Shown: positions 11,001-28,560 of the stretch, piece by piece
Position numbering within the stretch: the stretch's first letter is position 1
How the letters are laid out: every line of letters begins with the position of its first letter
Assembly (NCBI GenBank): GCA_001632425.1
Contig: KV425553.1
Span: forward strand, 847,498-911,497
DNA length: 64,000 nt
Origin: Neolentinus lepideus HHB14362 ss-1
Taxonomy: Eukaryota > Basidiomycota > Agaricomycetes > Gloeophyllales > Gloeophyllaceae
Direction: 5' to 3'
The notes under the pieces: model-generated
Databases searched by the model: none
Seen by the model: the letters and a program-made list of their open reading frames with translations, nothing else
What the model was told of the DNA's origin: nothing
Position numbers and translations under genes: made by a program

Positions 11001-12744
11001 GAAAAGACTGGGACGGTCTCTGTCCAATGGTTGCACCCTGTTGTTCCTGGTTCGGACGACGGCTGGATGAAACCTTCGCCAGAAGAACAGGTGAAGATGA
11101 AAGTAGAAGAATTGACGGCTGGCGCAGGGGACCGTGACAACCAGTTCACGATCGAGGAAGTTGCGAAACACGCTAGCACAGATGATTGCTGGATTGTCAA
11201 TGTCTTCCGATTGTGCACTCTGAGATGAAGCTCACCATTCGTCTTTCAGGTTATCAACAACAAGGTCTACGACGTCACGTCTGCGTTGAGCTGGCATCCT
11301 GGTGGAGCGAACGCTATTATGCCGGTAAGTGACATTTACTTGATATCAAGTTCCTTGTGATACACTCAACATAAACGCCAGCACGCCGGGAAGTGCCACA
11401 TGGAAACTACTCTCGAGTATGCGAGGTGAGTTGTTTACTCTGGCATTACACCACAAGCTCACTGTCTTCATTAGTATACACGATGACTATGCAAACAAGT
11501 ATGGCAGTACTAGCCGAGTTGCGTAGTCCCACCCTAATTCATATCCAGGAAGCGCGACGAATGCTACATCGGAGTATTGACGAAGAAAGGCATCGAGCTG
11601 ATGAATGTGCGTCGGTGTCGATTCTATCATGTCTTGCTGTTAGACGGACTCTGGGAAGGATGACGCCAAACATGCCCATGAAGCTCGCGCGAAGGAGGCC
11701 AAAGAACGAGAAGGCTATCCTCTGAAGAAACACAGGTCAGTGCCTGATATGTGTTCTGTGGTACCCGTGGTTTGACTGACGCGGATCTGAAGTTGGTGCC
11801 CAGCCACTCTGGTCAAGAAGACCGAACTATCTCATGATACGAGACGTTACACGTTTGTCTTGCCTGCTGAGGAAGGCGAAAAGGTCAAAGTAGGATTGCC
11901 AATAGGAAACCATCTAGCTATTGTGAGCGTACTTTGACGTTGGGGAGGCTAGTAAACTTACGATGACCAGGGCGTCCACTTCAAAGACCGGATGGTCGTC
12001 CGACCCTATACTCCTACTCGACCCATCTTCGCTTCAGAAGATGACGGTACCTTTGATCTGGTTGTTAAATCGCGAGTGTGGTCGTATACTCCAATATCGC
12101 GCAGATCTGATGTAAGTTTTCCAGATACTTTCCCGATGAGAAGGGCAAATTCCCTCCTGGAGGTACCGTTGGTAATTACCTGGACTGTTTGGAGGAAGGT
12201 GAACAAATAGACGTGAAGGGTCCCATGGGAGAAATCATCTACTATGGGAAGGGGAAGTTCACTTCTGATGGCAAGGAATTCCAGTTCAGCAAGATCAATC
12301 TTCTCGCAGGAGGTTCTGGTATAACGCCACACTATCAGCTTATACATGCGATCATCCTCGACGAGACCGACGACACGAAACTAAGGCTTGTCTACTGCAA
12401 TAACTCCGAGGACGACATACTGCTGTTTGAGGACCTCAATGGCCTTGCTGAGCGTAGTAAGGGCCAGCTCGAGATCTGGCACATTCTCAGCCATCCCAGA
12501 AATGAAGAAGACTGGAAGAAGACTGGAGGTACCGGACATTTCGATGAGAATGTGATGAAGGTATGGGGCGTGGCTATCCCGCAGGCGAGCGAATCTGATG
12601 TTGTCATATCAGGAGAGAATGTTTGAACCAGCGGACGATTGTTGTGTCTTCGTCTGCGGTCCTCCAGGCTTGGTGGAGAAGGCAGGGAAACCCAGTCTCG
12701 AGAAGTGGGGATTCAAAGATGCGGAATCAATGTTTGGTTGGTGA
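8007..12744 (+). CDS. assimilatory nitrate reductase [NAD(P)H]
   Basis: About 28 exons, with every junction restored by frame, encode a complete eukaryotic nitrate reductase that reduces nitrate to nitrite in the cytosol. The Mo-pterin domain has the motif IACDNNRR with the Mo-ligand Cys, then GFSWACGA, HPDHGYPIRSIIPG and GGRLVKWLKK. The dimerisation domain follows (TWNILGTLNNSIYRIR). The cytochrome b5 domain has the haem-binding HPGG and a second His in YASIHDDYA. The FAD domain has RPYTPT, and the NAD(P)H domain has GGSGITP and CGPPGLVEK. The N-terminus is unusual: about 230 residues, rich in Lys, Glu and Asp, precede the normal start of homology (near PENWIPR). No nitrite reductase or nitrate transporter lies in this window. 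At least one intron (donor at 9853) starts with GC. Confidence 0.92.
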
Positions 12745-12937
12745 AGGGGGTATACTTTAAGGCGATGGAAGAGGTCCAATTCTATGCATTCTATCCCAGC
12801 TTCAGCGGTGTCCTGTGTATTATACAGTGTTACGATTAGTACTGTACAGTATGTCTATCGAGATCAATCGTACTAAATCCATAACATTTCAATCGTAAAA
12901 GTCATAACCTGAACGATCATGATGTTTCCACCAGTGA

Positions 12938-18942
<6,005 letters not shown>

Positions 18943-19106
18943 GGGGTAACAAAGAAGGGTTGCGACCTGCGGTTGTGTAGTAGATACCTGACAGGTATGC
19001 TGTGACTCGGACACGTACGCGTACAACCGCAGCCGTGCAATACACAAATAGCAGACATCCGACTCTCAGTGCACTGCTCGATTTGCCTCGAATTGCCTGC
19101 GATCGA

Positions 19107-19951
19107 ATGTCCATGCTGCCCATCTCAGATCCCGCCAATCAGACCCGGCCAGCCAATCGCGCCCCTGTCATATCGATAACACCATCAGCCACAACTCGCG
19201 CCGGCCCTTACGGCATCCTGATGACTCACTGGGAGCTGTGGCGTGTCTCCCCAAAAGATGAAACAGAGACAAATAGTTATAGAAACATGAATTCCATTCT
19301 GACACCTCCCTTTTGGACCATGGGAGTACCGTCCATCAACAAGTCCATTCCTCACGCCAAAGGCTTGCAACTAACTTACAACGCTGCCAGGTCATTCTCG
19401 AGAAACTCGAATCCCTAATCACCCAATTCGCGGAGAGCGTCCAGTCTTCGAGCCTCCTAAGACAGATCATGCACCAGATCTAGAGGATCTGTGGGCAGGT
19501 CACTCCGACATTTGACGTACAAACGCGGCAGCAGGTGTGCTCCCCCGGCCCCGCTGAGTCGACTAGCTTGCCGTACTGGAGTCGCGCGTGAGCAATGCGG
19601 TGAAAGCATTACCAGATAGCAAAGGGCCTGAGGCAGAGTTGCGGCGGATGAAGGACGAGGTAAGCTTTATTGTGGCGTCCCTATCGTCAATGAGACTTGT
19701 GGCTTAACTCACCCGTTAATCGCTACCAGATCACGACATTCTTCCATGCCAGGCAAGCAGAGTGTTTACGGTGCACAAAAATGCCGCGAATCAAGCGTGC
19801 GTACTCTGTTAACAAAGTGTACAGCGTAGGGTTAACAGCTAAAATTGGATTGCGAATATGTAGGATCAAACAAAAAGGAGGAGGCTCAAACCATGAGGCT
19901 ATCGAGCGAATAAAGAGGAGATTGTGCTGGTTGTTGGCGACGATCGTGTAG
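19107..19951 (+). pseudogene. small coiled-coil protein gene with disrupted frame
   Basis: Several stretches look strongly coding but do not join into one frame. A possible start is MSMLPISDPANQT at 19107. An exon at about 19391 begins VILEKLESLITQFAESV and meets a TAG at 19481-19483 in its own frame, while the sequence over about 19435-19495 reads well in another frame (FEPPKTDHAPDLEDLWA). The original frame resumes with VTPTFDVQTRQQ, then after a standard intron LAVLESRVSNAVKAL and AELRRMKDE. No normal-sized intron reconciles these. I read it as a helical protein of unknown family that has decayed, or a sequence with two compensating indel errors. Confidence 0.4.
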
Positions 19952-21808
19952 TTCGGCTATTGCACTGGGGTAATTGATTACTTGATAAAGGTTAGTTTGA
20001 CTGTAATAGGTAATGCACGCAAAGAGAAGTAATGTCTGGAACGACAACGGACGTTTCCGTCTGTCCGCTCCGACTGTCCCACGTTCGCTTTGCTGTGAAT
20101 TTGATTCCACCCATTCAATAGCGTCAAAACTCCTTCACCTGGCTCCGTGAGAGACAGACGGGCACCGTCTTACCCATCCACCAAGCCACATCAGTCACTG
20201 TGATAGTGAAGAAAACTGTGTCGCGGGCTGTTCAGAAGTTATCCAGGTTTATGTGGGCCTTCCAGACGTTGGTGTCACAACACCGAAGAGACAACTAGTT
20301 GCAACGGCAAAGGACCCTACTCCCGGCTAGACACGTTGAACTTGGGTAAATATCTATTCTCCTTCTGGGAAAGCCCAATTGTCCTGGCGAACCTCCGCCC
20401 ACGAGTACACAGGTGGTGACAGTTCGTAACCGCCTTGTAATAGGAGCCCACTTGATACCCCGCAAGCAATATTAATTTGACGGCTCCACGCACAGAAATG
20501 TGATGACTACCTGCAAACACAGGCACTCTACCAGTGCACAGGTTAGCATAAGAAACAGACAAGACATACTGACCGCTCAAGGTGCTGGACGTGGACATAT
20601 GAACATCAAATGCGAATCTTCACACTTCGGCTGCGCACCGAATTGCAATCGGCATTATGTTTGGAAGGAACGCAAAAATGATATCAAACCATGCGATCTC
20701 AACGTTCAAGTTCCACAAAAGATATTGCGATCGTGAGGTTCAGGGCATGTCATTGCAACATTCAAGTTTCACATAAGATGTTGCGATCGTAGGCTATAAC
20801 AGCTAACCTTGCGATCGTGAGGTTCAGGGCAAAGCATGACCATTTGATCGCAACATTCAAGTTCCACATAAGACGTAGCTAGACTTTATCTAAGAGACTG
20901 GGCACTCCGGAGTTAGACGCGCTAGCCCAATTAAGGAAGTGGTCCTTCCGAACCAGGGCACAGCCACGCGGCTCGGGTGGCGTCGATTCTACTCGACCGC
21001 CGCTCAGAACGCTCTGCAGCTTATACTTATGAACATGTGTGCAAGTATACTACCAATTGGCTTATGTATAAACCTTGGAATTGAGGGAATTCAGCTCGGT
21101 TAGCTTAGTAGTTACTCGGTCAATAGGTCTATACGGCGCGGTGCAAATAACCATTCGTTGTGTTAGGTATGCTCTCGCTAAACCCGTCACACAGCAGGGA
21201 CGATAGCAACGGATAGACAGAAGTAATGGATGACTGAATCGCATGGTTGAACTCACTGCCGATCGTACGTTACATAATGCAATAACCCCTTTCTTGCGAA
21301 CGCGCCGATCGCAATTCAATGTGCAATCAAGTATACTCCCTTCAATGCAAAGGATGATCTGTATGTGGCTGTCGTTAACGGCAGGAACCAAATACTTGAC
21401 AGCGGTCTCCAAGAAGCCCATCTGAGTGTTGTTTCAGTGCTGGGAGTATCGACAGTCGGTTCGATGCCCCATGATATTTTGTCGAAACCTGGGTGAAAGC
21501 TGCTGGCAGAGATAGACGAGAAACAACGAAAACGGAAGCAAAACGGGCGTCAGTCCGAGTAGCTGATATGATAATCACTGCAATTGTATCCCCCAGTAAT
21601 GGCTACGGTAAGTTGTTATCCGTTGCAATGCCCCACCCTGCAACCTTGGGCCCATGCGAATACACTTCCAAACCACTTCACAAGAAACAACTTTTTCTCC
21701 TCTCAAACCTGCCATCTGTCAACCGATTCCAAGCACATTCCATAAGGGAGAAGAACACTATCTTGAGTCCTATGCAACGCAACTTCAAGTTATCGAACAC
21801 CCTTCGTC
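19952..21808. other. gene-poor region with a local tandem repeat
   Basis: About 1.85 kb between the broken coiled-coil gene and the P450. Open frames here (for example 20317-20598 and 21062-21421 on the minus strand) have no recognisable motif and atypical composition. The only structure I can point to is the repeat at 20700-20874. No transposase, LTR or terminal repeat was seen. Confidence 0.5.
20700..20874. repeat. imperfect tandem repeat of two alternating motifs
   Basis: The motif CAACRTTCAAGTTYCACA, followed by WAAGA, occurs at 20700, 20756 and 20850. A second motif, TTGCGATCGT, occurs near 20724, 20781 and 20809; two of these three copies continue with GAGGTTCAGGGCA. The two motifs alternate with a period of about 55-95 bases. 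The core GCGATCG is nearly palindromic. Confidence 0.75.
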
Positions 21809-24208
21809 TCAGTCCCTAGCTGCGATCGAAATACGCAGTGGAAGCTTCACCCCGTCCTGTACCTCGCCCTCCACGACAGGGAACATCAACAGAGGTACCT
21901 CCCTTCTGATGCGCTTCCCGTCCTCAGGCAGCGAGAATTCAAAGTTACTGATGAGGTCCACCAGGAAACATTGCATCTCATTCATGCTGCGTATGATCAG
22001 TAAGTCACGACCAAGTCGTTACACCGGAATAGACAGTACTCACGCGAAACGCCATCCGATGCAGGACCGAGTGCCGCTCGAGAAAGTCATACTGTTCACC
22101 GTAAAATGTCAGGTGAGCGCACGCAAGACACGAACGAGGCTATGATTCCGTACGTGTTACCCACCACGCCAAGGGATGCATACTCTCCGTTCCTCTCATA
22201 GCTAGTTAGCCACCGATCAGGATTGAACGTGTCCGCGTCGGGGCCCCAGAGTTCTTCATCTCTACCTAGTCCATTAGATTCCGTGATACGTCACAGATAT
22301 GAGCCGAAATACCTGTTATACGCAGCGATGGTCAATAGTATCTTGGTACCACCAGGGATCGCAAGCTCCGAGAGCATCGCACCGGACTTGGTGCGGATAG
22401 GTTTGGACAGCGGAATAACTTGGTCATCCTTCACAAGCCGCGCTATACGGGGTATCGCAGGATGGAATCTTAATGCTTCCTGTATATCATATAATCTCAG
22501 GGTTATCCATACCCAATGGTGATGTATTGTACCTTGAGAACCGCTTGTACGTAGGGCATGCTCTCAATATCACTGAGACCCAGCTCGGTCTGCCCTTTGG
22601 CTTGGACTTTTGCTTCGGCCTCCCTGATCTCATTCCTGACCCGCGTCTGGATATCTCGGTGTTTCGCGAGCTCCCATAGCGTCCATGTAAGCGTGGTCGA
22701 GGTGGTCTCGTGCCCAGCAAAGAGAATAATACTAGATATCACGTCATTAGAGGGAAGCTACAATGGCACATAAGTGACACTGACCGCATTTCAGCGTATA
22801 GCTCTTCATCTGACAGCTGAGCTTTCGGGTTGGTAGATGCATTCGCTTTGACTAGGACGAGGTTACTTCAATCAGACAGCGCCCGTGTTAAAATCGTACT
22901 TACCGAGCAAACTCATAACGTCTCTGCTCGCCTTTCCAAGCTCGACAGCACCCCTCTTTTCTTGAACAAGTCTCTTCGCGACCCGCTTCGAGACATCCGA
23001 AGTATAGCACATCTGTCGGTACCTATCCCAGCTATCATTAGCGCAAATAGATATCGAGCGGGGAAGACTACTGGCCTTTGATTAGGTAGTGTGGCGAACA
23101 GTTTCAGTACAAGCCAGGACGGAAGACAGTCCATCAGGGCAATCGAGAAGATACGGGAGAACGTGGGGATACCGAAGAATGTCATGCTATAAGAGCCTTC
23201 TTAGGACAGATACTGAAGGCAGAAGAGCATTCCAACATACCTGACATTTGCATATGCTTTCCCAAGTTCGGTCTCTGCATTATCAAGAGCGCCGAACTGG
23301 TAGTCAAAGGCAGCTACGTGGATGTAGTGTCAACTGACGGAAGAGAAGGCATGCATCAAGTTATGAGAAAGAAATGCCCTTGCATTAGAGAGCAAGAGTG
23401 ATTGGTTGTGGGTAAAGGGCATGATTATGAGGATAGCATATACGGACCTTCGCCAATCGCATCGAGAGTGGCACGGCTCAGCCATCGAGGGATATTGAAT
23501 ACCGCGGACTCAGATTGTGAGTTGGTGTCTTGGAATATGACATCTTTCCATCGGGCCACAAGCTGAGTAGTGGGGTGTCAAATAGGAAGAAGGTGGCATT
23601 TCTACTGGACAGATCAAGGAAACCTACTACCTCTTGAGATATCTTTTTGAACACCGGGAACAACGCTCTAGCCTCAGGACCACCGAAGGCCGGGAGCATC
23701 ACTTTACGTTGACGTCTATGTGCTTCTCCTGTGCAGTCACGCAGTGAATACCCACATCACACGATCAAAAGACCAAGGGCACCATCGACGCTGTTCAGAC
23801 TATGTCCAGACAAAAGGTGCGAGGGGGCTCTGCTTCCACCTGTCTCTTTGAGGAAGCGGTAGGCCGATGTGTGGAGGATGTATCGCAAAGCCTTTGGGTC
23901 GCTGATCATGAGGTGGTCTTGCTACCGAGGTTATACAACTAAGTTCAATCATACAGAAAGAAGGTAAATAGCCCGAAGGGACGTGCCTTGAAGATCCCTT
24001 TGTATCGGACGATGGGACCAAAAGTTCGCTTCCACCTGAGGTCGGCTTCTGCTGCGCCAGCGTAGAGCTCGCTCAGGTTTCCCAGAAGAAAAGAAGATGA
24101 CTTCGGGCCAGGAATATCAGAGAGCGAGAGGCGCGCCGTCCATCGCCTGTATATGTAAGCAAATGCATATGCGAGGACAACGACGGGAATGACGACGGTG
24201 GATATCAT
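21809..24208 (-). CDS. cytochrome P450 monooxygenase
   Basis: A multi-exon gene from the ATG at 24208 to the TGA at 21809-21811. The N-terminus is a membrane anchor (MISTVVIPVVVLAYAFAYIY) followed by the proline hinge DIPGPKSSS. The I-helix motif for oxygen activation is AGHETTS, the ExxR motif is in EALRFHP, the PERF-equivalent is FNPDRW, and the haem-binding loop is FSSGTRSCIGWRFA with the Cys thiolate ligand. All hallmark residues are present, so the enzyme is probably active at the endoplasmic reticulum with NADPH-P450 reductase. Basidiomycetes have very many P450s and the substrate cannot be inferred. It is adjacent to a gene-poor stretch rather than a recognisable biosynthetic cluster. 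Confidence 0.92.
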
Positions 24209-24784
24209 TGTGAAAGCTTAGCGGGTGTCGTCGGGTATTGATGTCGAGGACTTATATGACCCCACTACCCCCACATTGCGACGACGGCTAGACAGTGCAG
24301 TGACAGCTGACAAGGATCTTCCTGTAAGATAAGGAAGGATGCAGATGACCTGGATTCCACAAAGGAGCGTGATCTCGCCGACGACATGGCGTGGACTCTT
24401 GGTTGGCCGGGTCCGCTGGCATGAGAAGAGAAGCATGAACACGAGCTCTCACTCTGGGTAAGGCACCTTGGAAAGATTCCGAAGAACCTATGAAATGTCA
24501 AGAACTAAGTCTGGCTATCTTGTCAGGAACGCGGCCAGTGGTGGCAAGCTGAGACGATGATCTGTTTTGAGTGCTGTTAGCTATTTTAGTGGCAGAGAAT
24601 AGATAATATTTGCGCACCTACTTATAATGCAGTATCTACCTAGCGTTCAGAATATATGGATCCAACTCGAGATGTTTTGAGTAAATCATGGACAACTCAC
24701 GTCCATAACATGCATTGTCATGTCTATGAATTAGTGCACAACAATCCTGTCCAGCATCGTCTGCCCACGAAATTATGCATATTA
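24209..24784. other. intergenic, no supported gene
   Basis: About 575 bases upstream of the P450 and downstream of the AP-3 gene, both on the minus strand. It should contain the P450 promoter. No conserved motif was identified. Confidence 0.5.
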
Positions 24785-27700
24785 CTACCAATGAGCCTGC
24801 CCCGAATCGTCCAGATTAGCAGTGTACAGCCGCGCCTTCTCGTGCTCTTCCTCTTCGTCCTCCTCTTCACTTTCATCCTCTTCTGCTTCCGAACTTTCTT
24901 CATGCCCCTCCCCACCTTTCTCATATTCCTCGCCCTCTTCGCCCTCTTCCTCATATTCCTCGCCCTCCTCCTCTTCGCCCTCCTCCTCGTCTTCTTCTTC
25001 TTCTTCTTCTTCTTCTTCACTCTCCTCGTCCTCCGCATAAAATCTTTCCAAATCATCATACTTTCCGGGGCCCGTTTTGGGCACCGAGCCGCTCGGCGAC
25101 GCACCACCAGTAGGGGTTAGCATCACCGGCGTCGCCACCACGGACCTTGTCGCCGCTGTTCCAGAGCCCAGTGCCTGAGTAGGCACGGGCTGGGGCATGT
25201 CTTCCTCCGTATCCCTCAGAGATGGCTCCGTTCCCTGCTCGAGCCAATCCGGCAAGATACTGTCGCCATGCATGTCTTTACCTGTGATAGAGGATAGTGT
25301 ACCGAGCGGGGTCGACTCATCTACTGTGGAGTAGAACGCAAAGCCACGTATGAATAAGAGCTGAATTAATCGAGTTTGGAGTTACTTACCTCGCGCGAAA
25401 TCATCCTCATCCCCACTCATCTTCCCCTCAAACAACACCAGTCTAACCTGCTCCCGTCTGAGAACAACACCACCTCTTTCTTCCTCTTCCTCTTCTTCTC
25501 CATCTACCCAAGCTCATGAACCGACATAAGCAAGACAAAACAAAAACTTACTAGCACTCTTCATAAGAGTCGGCACGACACCCTCCATTAAAGCGCTTAA
25601 CATCCTCGCCCGATCTCGTACTCCAAAGTCCGCATCATATCTCGCCAACGCAAAGGCGTATTTTACCAACATCTTCAACGTTGCGTGTGCGGGAGACAAG
25701 ACGAGCAGTTTCGCTGCGAGAGTCAATGTTTGCAGTTTTACCAACGGGGCCTGTAAAGAACCCACCACCGTCATCAGCACACATGTCATAGTCCCTTGTT
25801 TTCTGTTGTGTTGGAATGGGAAGGAACATGCACGTACCTCACCCACAAACCCCTTCACTGCCTTCCTCAATACATCCGGCGCCCACCTCGCCAATCCCTC
25901 CACCCCCTCGCCCTCCTTCACACTCTCATCCGACGCATATTGCCCCACCAACCAAATGATGCATGCTCTTGCCTGCGGGTGCTTGATATCATCTATTCGA
26001 TATGCGAGCGTACTGATGATCGAAGCCGAGTTGGAGGCAGGGAGCTTCGACTGAGATTGCACGAGCGATTTGAGGACGAGGACTGCCGTCGAGACTTGGA
26101 TGTCTACAAAGTAATGTCAGCGAGAAGGAGAGAGGAGAAACGAGAATGGTAAACGAACCATGTTTTGAGCGTATAAACGCAAGCAGCGCAGATAGGCACT
26201 GCTGTGTGCAGTCTGGCTCGAGCCTCGCCACTCGACCAATGGCACGGATAGAGGCGCTGACAAGGGCGTCGTCTGTGTCGTGTGCATAGTCCTACACATA
26301 TTCATGTCAGATAATTACGTCGGAATTTTGAGCTGGAAAAAACGGGATGGGTGAGAAGAGAACGCACTATGAACTCGCGCAACAGCGCCTGGTGGTTCTC
26401 ATGGTTCAAAACCGAGAGCAGGACTTTGATTTTGAGTTCCTTTGTCTGGACGATGTCATCCGAGCGGATGAGGAAGCGGGCGTAATGATTTGCGAACAGC
26501 GCCTGTCACGAGAAATTTACGGCATGCCAGTGAGAACAGTGGAGAGTACGCACGGGTACCCGCCGAGCAACGACAAGTATATACACGAGGACGACGCGCT
26601 CGACTTCCTTCGAGATCGTAAGGAGTCGGAGGAGTGGCTGGACGACCGCGGACAAAGAAGACGACGATTGATTTGGAGAGATATAGTAGAACGCCCGGGC
26701 CACAGCCAGAACGACCTAAGATAAAGAAAACGGTGATACCGGGTGCTTGAATGAAGTGATGAAGAGCTTACGGCAGAGTTACGAGAGTGCAAGAGCGACT
26801 GGGAACATGTTAGGAGGAGCTGGAGATCGGGGTCCACGTCGTACATTTCTTCACCGGTCTCGTTACCACTCTTGTCGAGCGCCTTCATGACGGCAGGGCG
26901 GGAAATCATCGTACGTGCGTATCTACCGTATGATCAGGCCAGATTCACAGCAGATTACTGACCTTACTACATACCGGATGAGCAAGTTAATCATCTCCAC
27001 CTGGCCCCACTCGTCCATGTCGACGAGGGTTCGGCATAATCTTCGGTAATGTGGATGGAGAAGGTCGAGACGGGTTGGGCAGACGGCTTCGAATGCGACG
27101 GCGGTGGCACCAAGCGAGAGTGGAGAGCGGTCGCGCAGGAGGGTGATAAGGACTTGGATTAGCGATGGGAGGTGCGAAGTGTCTAGGCTATGTATTCTTC
27201 AGAATTTAATCTATTGAATGACAGAAGTTATACGCACTTGTAACATTTTGGGACTGCCAAAGCTGCTGCTTTCCGCACATAGGGACTGATGTCACTGGCA
27301 CATTTCCGGATGCCCATAACCACTATGCCTCCGATCATGCTCACGTTGATCCCACTCAGTACACGAAGAGCCATAGCTCGTATCAACGGGTTTGGATCGC
27401 TAAGGTCTTTCTGAAAGGTGTTGATTGACAGCAAAGCCAGGTCCGGTTCTTGTGAGGAGTACCGTAGGAGGTAGATGTATACAAGCTTGCGTATCTCGAG
27501 GTTATGTGTCGACACATTTTTCACCACTGAAGGAAAGTACTCCGGCACTGGTCGGCCTTTGGATATCATCTGAACAACCTATCAGCGCCAGCACCTCGCA
27601 TACGCTGACCGTACGCACGGCAACCAACCTCTTCATTGCGTCCAACTTCTCCCTGTCGCTGTTCGACTCGAGCTGCTTACGGATGTTCTTCAGCTTGTCC

Positions 27701-27843
27701 TCGGTATTGTCGAAGTAGGACAGGCCCGGCGACTTTGCGAGGGCAAGGTCTCGCGTGTGCTCAGAAAAGGTCTCCTGCAGACGCATACCCAGGCGAGAGG
27801 CATTTTCAGTGATGGCGTTGAGATTGAGACCAGACATGGCCAT
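24785..27843 (-). CDS. AP-3 adaptor complex beta subunit (Apl6-like)
   Basis: A multi-exon gene beginning MAMSGLNLNAITENASRLG at 27843 (the second ATG at 27837 is an equal candidate) and ending at the TAG at 24785-24787. The body is an Adaptin_N armadillo-type solenoid; recognisable parts are NTEDKLKNIRKQLES, EIRKLVYIYLLRYS, DPNPLIRAMALRVLSGI and ISPYVRKAAALAVPK. AP-3 sorts cargo from the Golgi/endosome to the vacuole. The C-terminus is a long Glu/Asp/Ser-rich tract corresponding to the hinge, and the protein stops there: no ear (appendage) domain follows, as in fungal Apl6. The acidic tract includes a trinucleotide repeat at 24990-25018. Confidence 0.9.
24990..25018. repeat. (CTT/GAA)n trinucleotide repeat in the AP-3 beta hinge
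   Basis: About nine uninterrupted CTT units on the plus strand, read as consecutive GAA (Glu) codons by the minus-strand AP-3 gene. It lies within a longer imperfect GAG/GAA tract. Confidence 0.8.
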
Positions 27844-28064
27844 TGCAAGACAGCGATTACAGTACTTGTGATGCCAGATGAGCACTAACCAAACGTGCTA
27901 CTGCGAGCCTGCGACCCAGAAAACTCAGCCTGGAAAGAGCCCGTCTTGAAGCAAGTATGATGGCGGATATCGGAACTAGGATCGTTGGAGGGACTACGGC
28001 AAGGCTCGAAGCATTTCTATACTGAGTAGGTTATTTTCCAAAACAGGGAAGAACATTGTTTCCA

Positions 28065-28149
28065 TGCCCCATGGCTGAGTTGGTTACAGCGTCCGACTGT
28101 TACGTTCGGCGGCATCGGAAGGTCGTGAGTTCGAGCCTCACTGGGGCAG
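28065..28149 (+). tRNA. tRNA-Asn (anticodon GTT) with an 11-nt intron
   Basis: A full cloverleaf can be folded: a 7-bp acceptor stem TGCCCCA with TGGGGCA (discriminator G), a 4-bp D stem, an anticodon stem TCCGA with TCGGA, and a T stem GTGAG with CTCAC around TTCGAGC. The anticodon loop reads C-T-G-T-T-A, then 11 extra bases, then A, which places an intron at the standard position after base 37 and gives anticodon GTT. The internal A box (TGGCTGAGTTGG) and B box are intact. A run of five T residues follows at 28169-28173. Confidence 0.92.
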
Positions 28150-28168
28150 TTTCATCATTGTCGGTGTC

Positions 28169-28173
28169 TTTTT
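28169..28173 (+). terminator. RNA polymerase III terminator of tRNA-Asn
   Basis: Five consecutive T residues 20 bases after the tRNA 3' end, the usual Pol III stop signal. Confidence 0.6.
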
Positions 28174-28560
28174 GGTATGAGGAAAATAGTTACATGTATA
28201 TATTATGCTGGGAGGGAGATACTCGTCCGATGCAACCTTAACCCCATCGTCGTAGCGTCCATCATTACGGTATTGGAACTCGGAGGTTCTCACCCATCGA
28301 GCGGTCTTGCAGAATAGCTGATCGACGCGACCCGAGAGACCTTCTGCAAAAAAAACCCTGAACTGCGGGGAACAAGACATCAACGTGTCGGTCAGAACTC
28401 AAAGGTCACAACAGTGCTGTATTCGAGCTACATGGAGTATCTACAATAAGAAGCAATAGCTAAGCTACAGTAATTGTCCGAATCGCTAATATCTGCTCGT
28501 TCGGAACGGGTCACAAGAAACGAAGCAGCAGCCCTCTGTAGCATTCACGTGCATCACCAT
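28174..28560. other. intergenic, no supported gene
   Basis: About 390 bases between the tRNA and the 3' end of CWH43. No structure or coding signal was seen. Confidence 0.45.
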
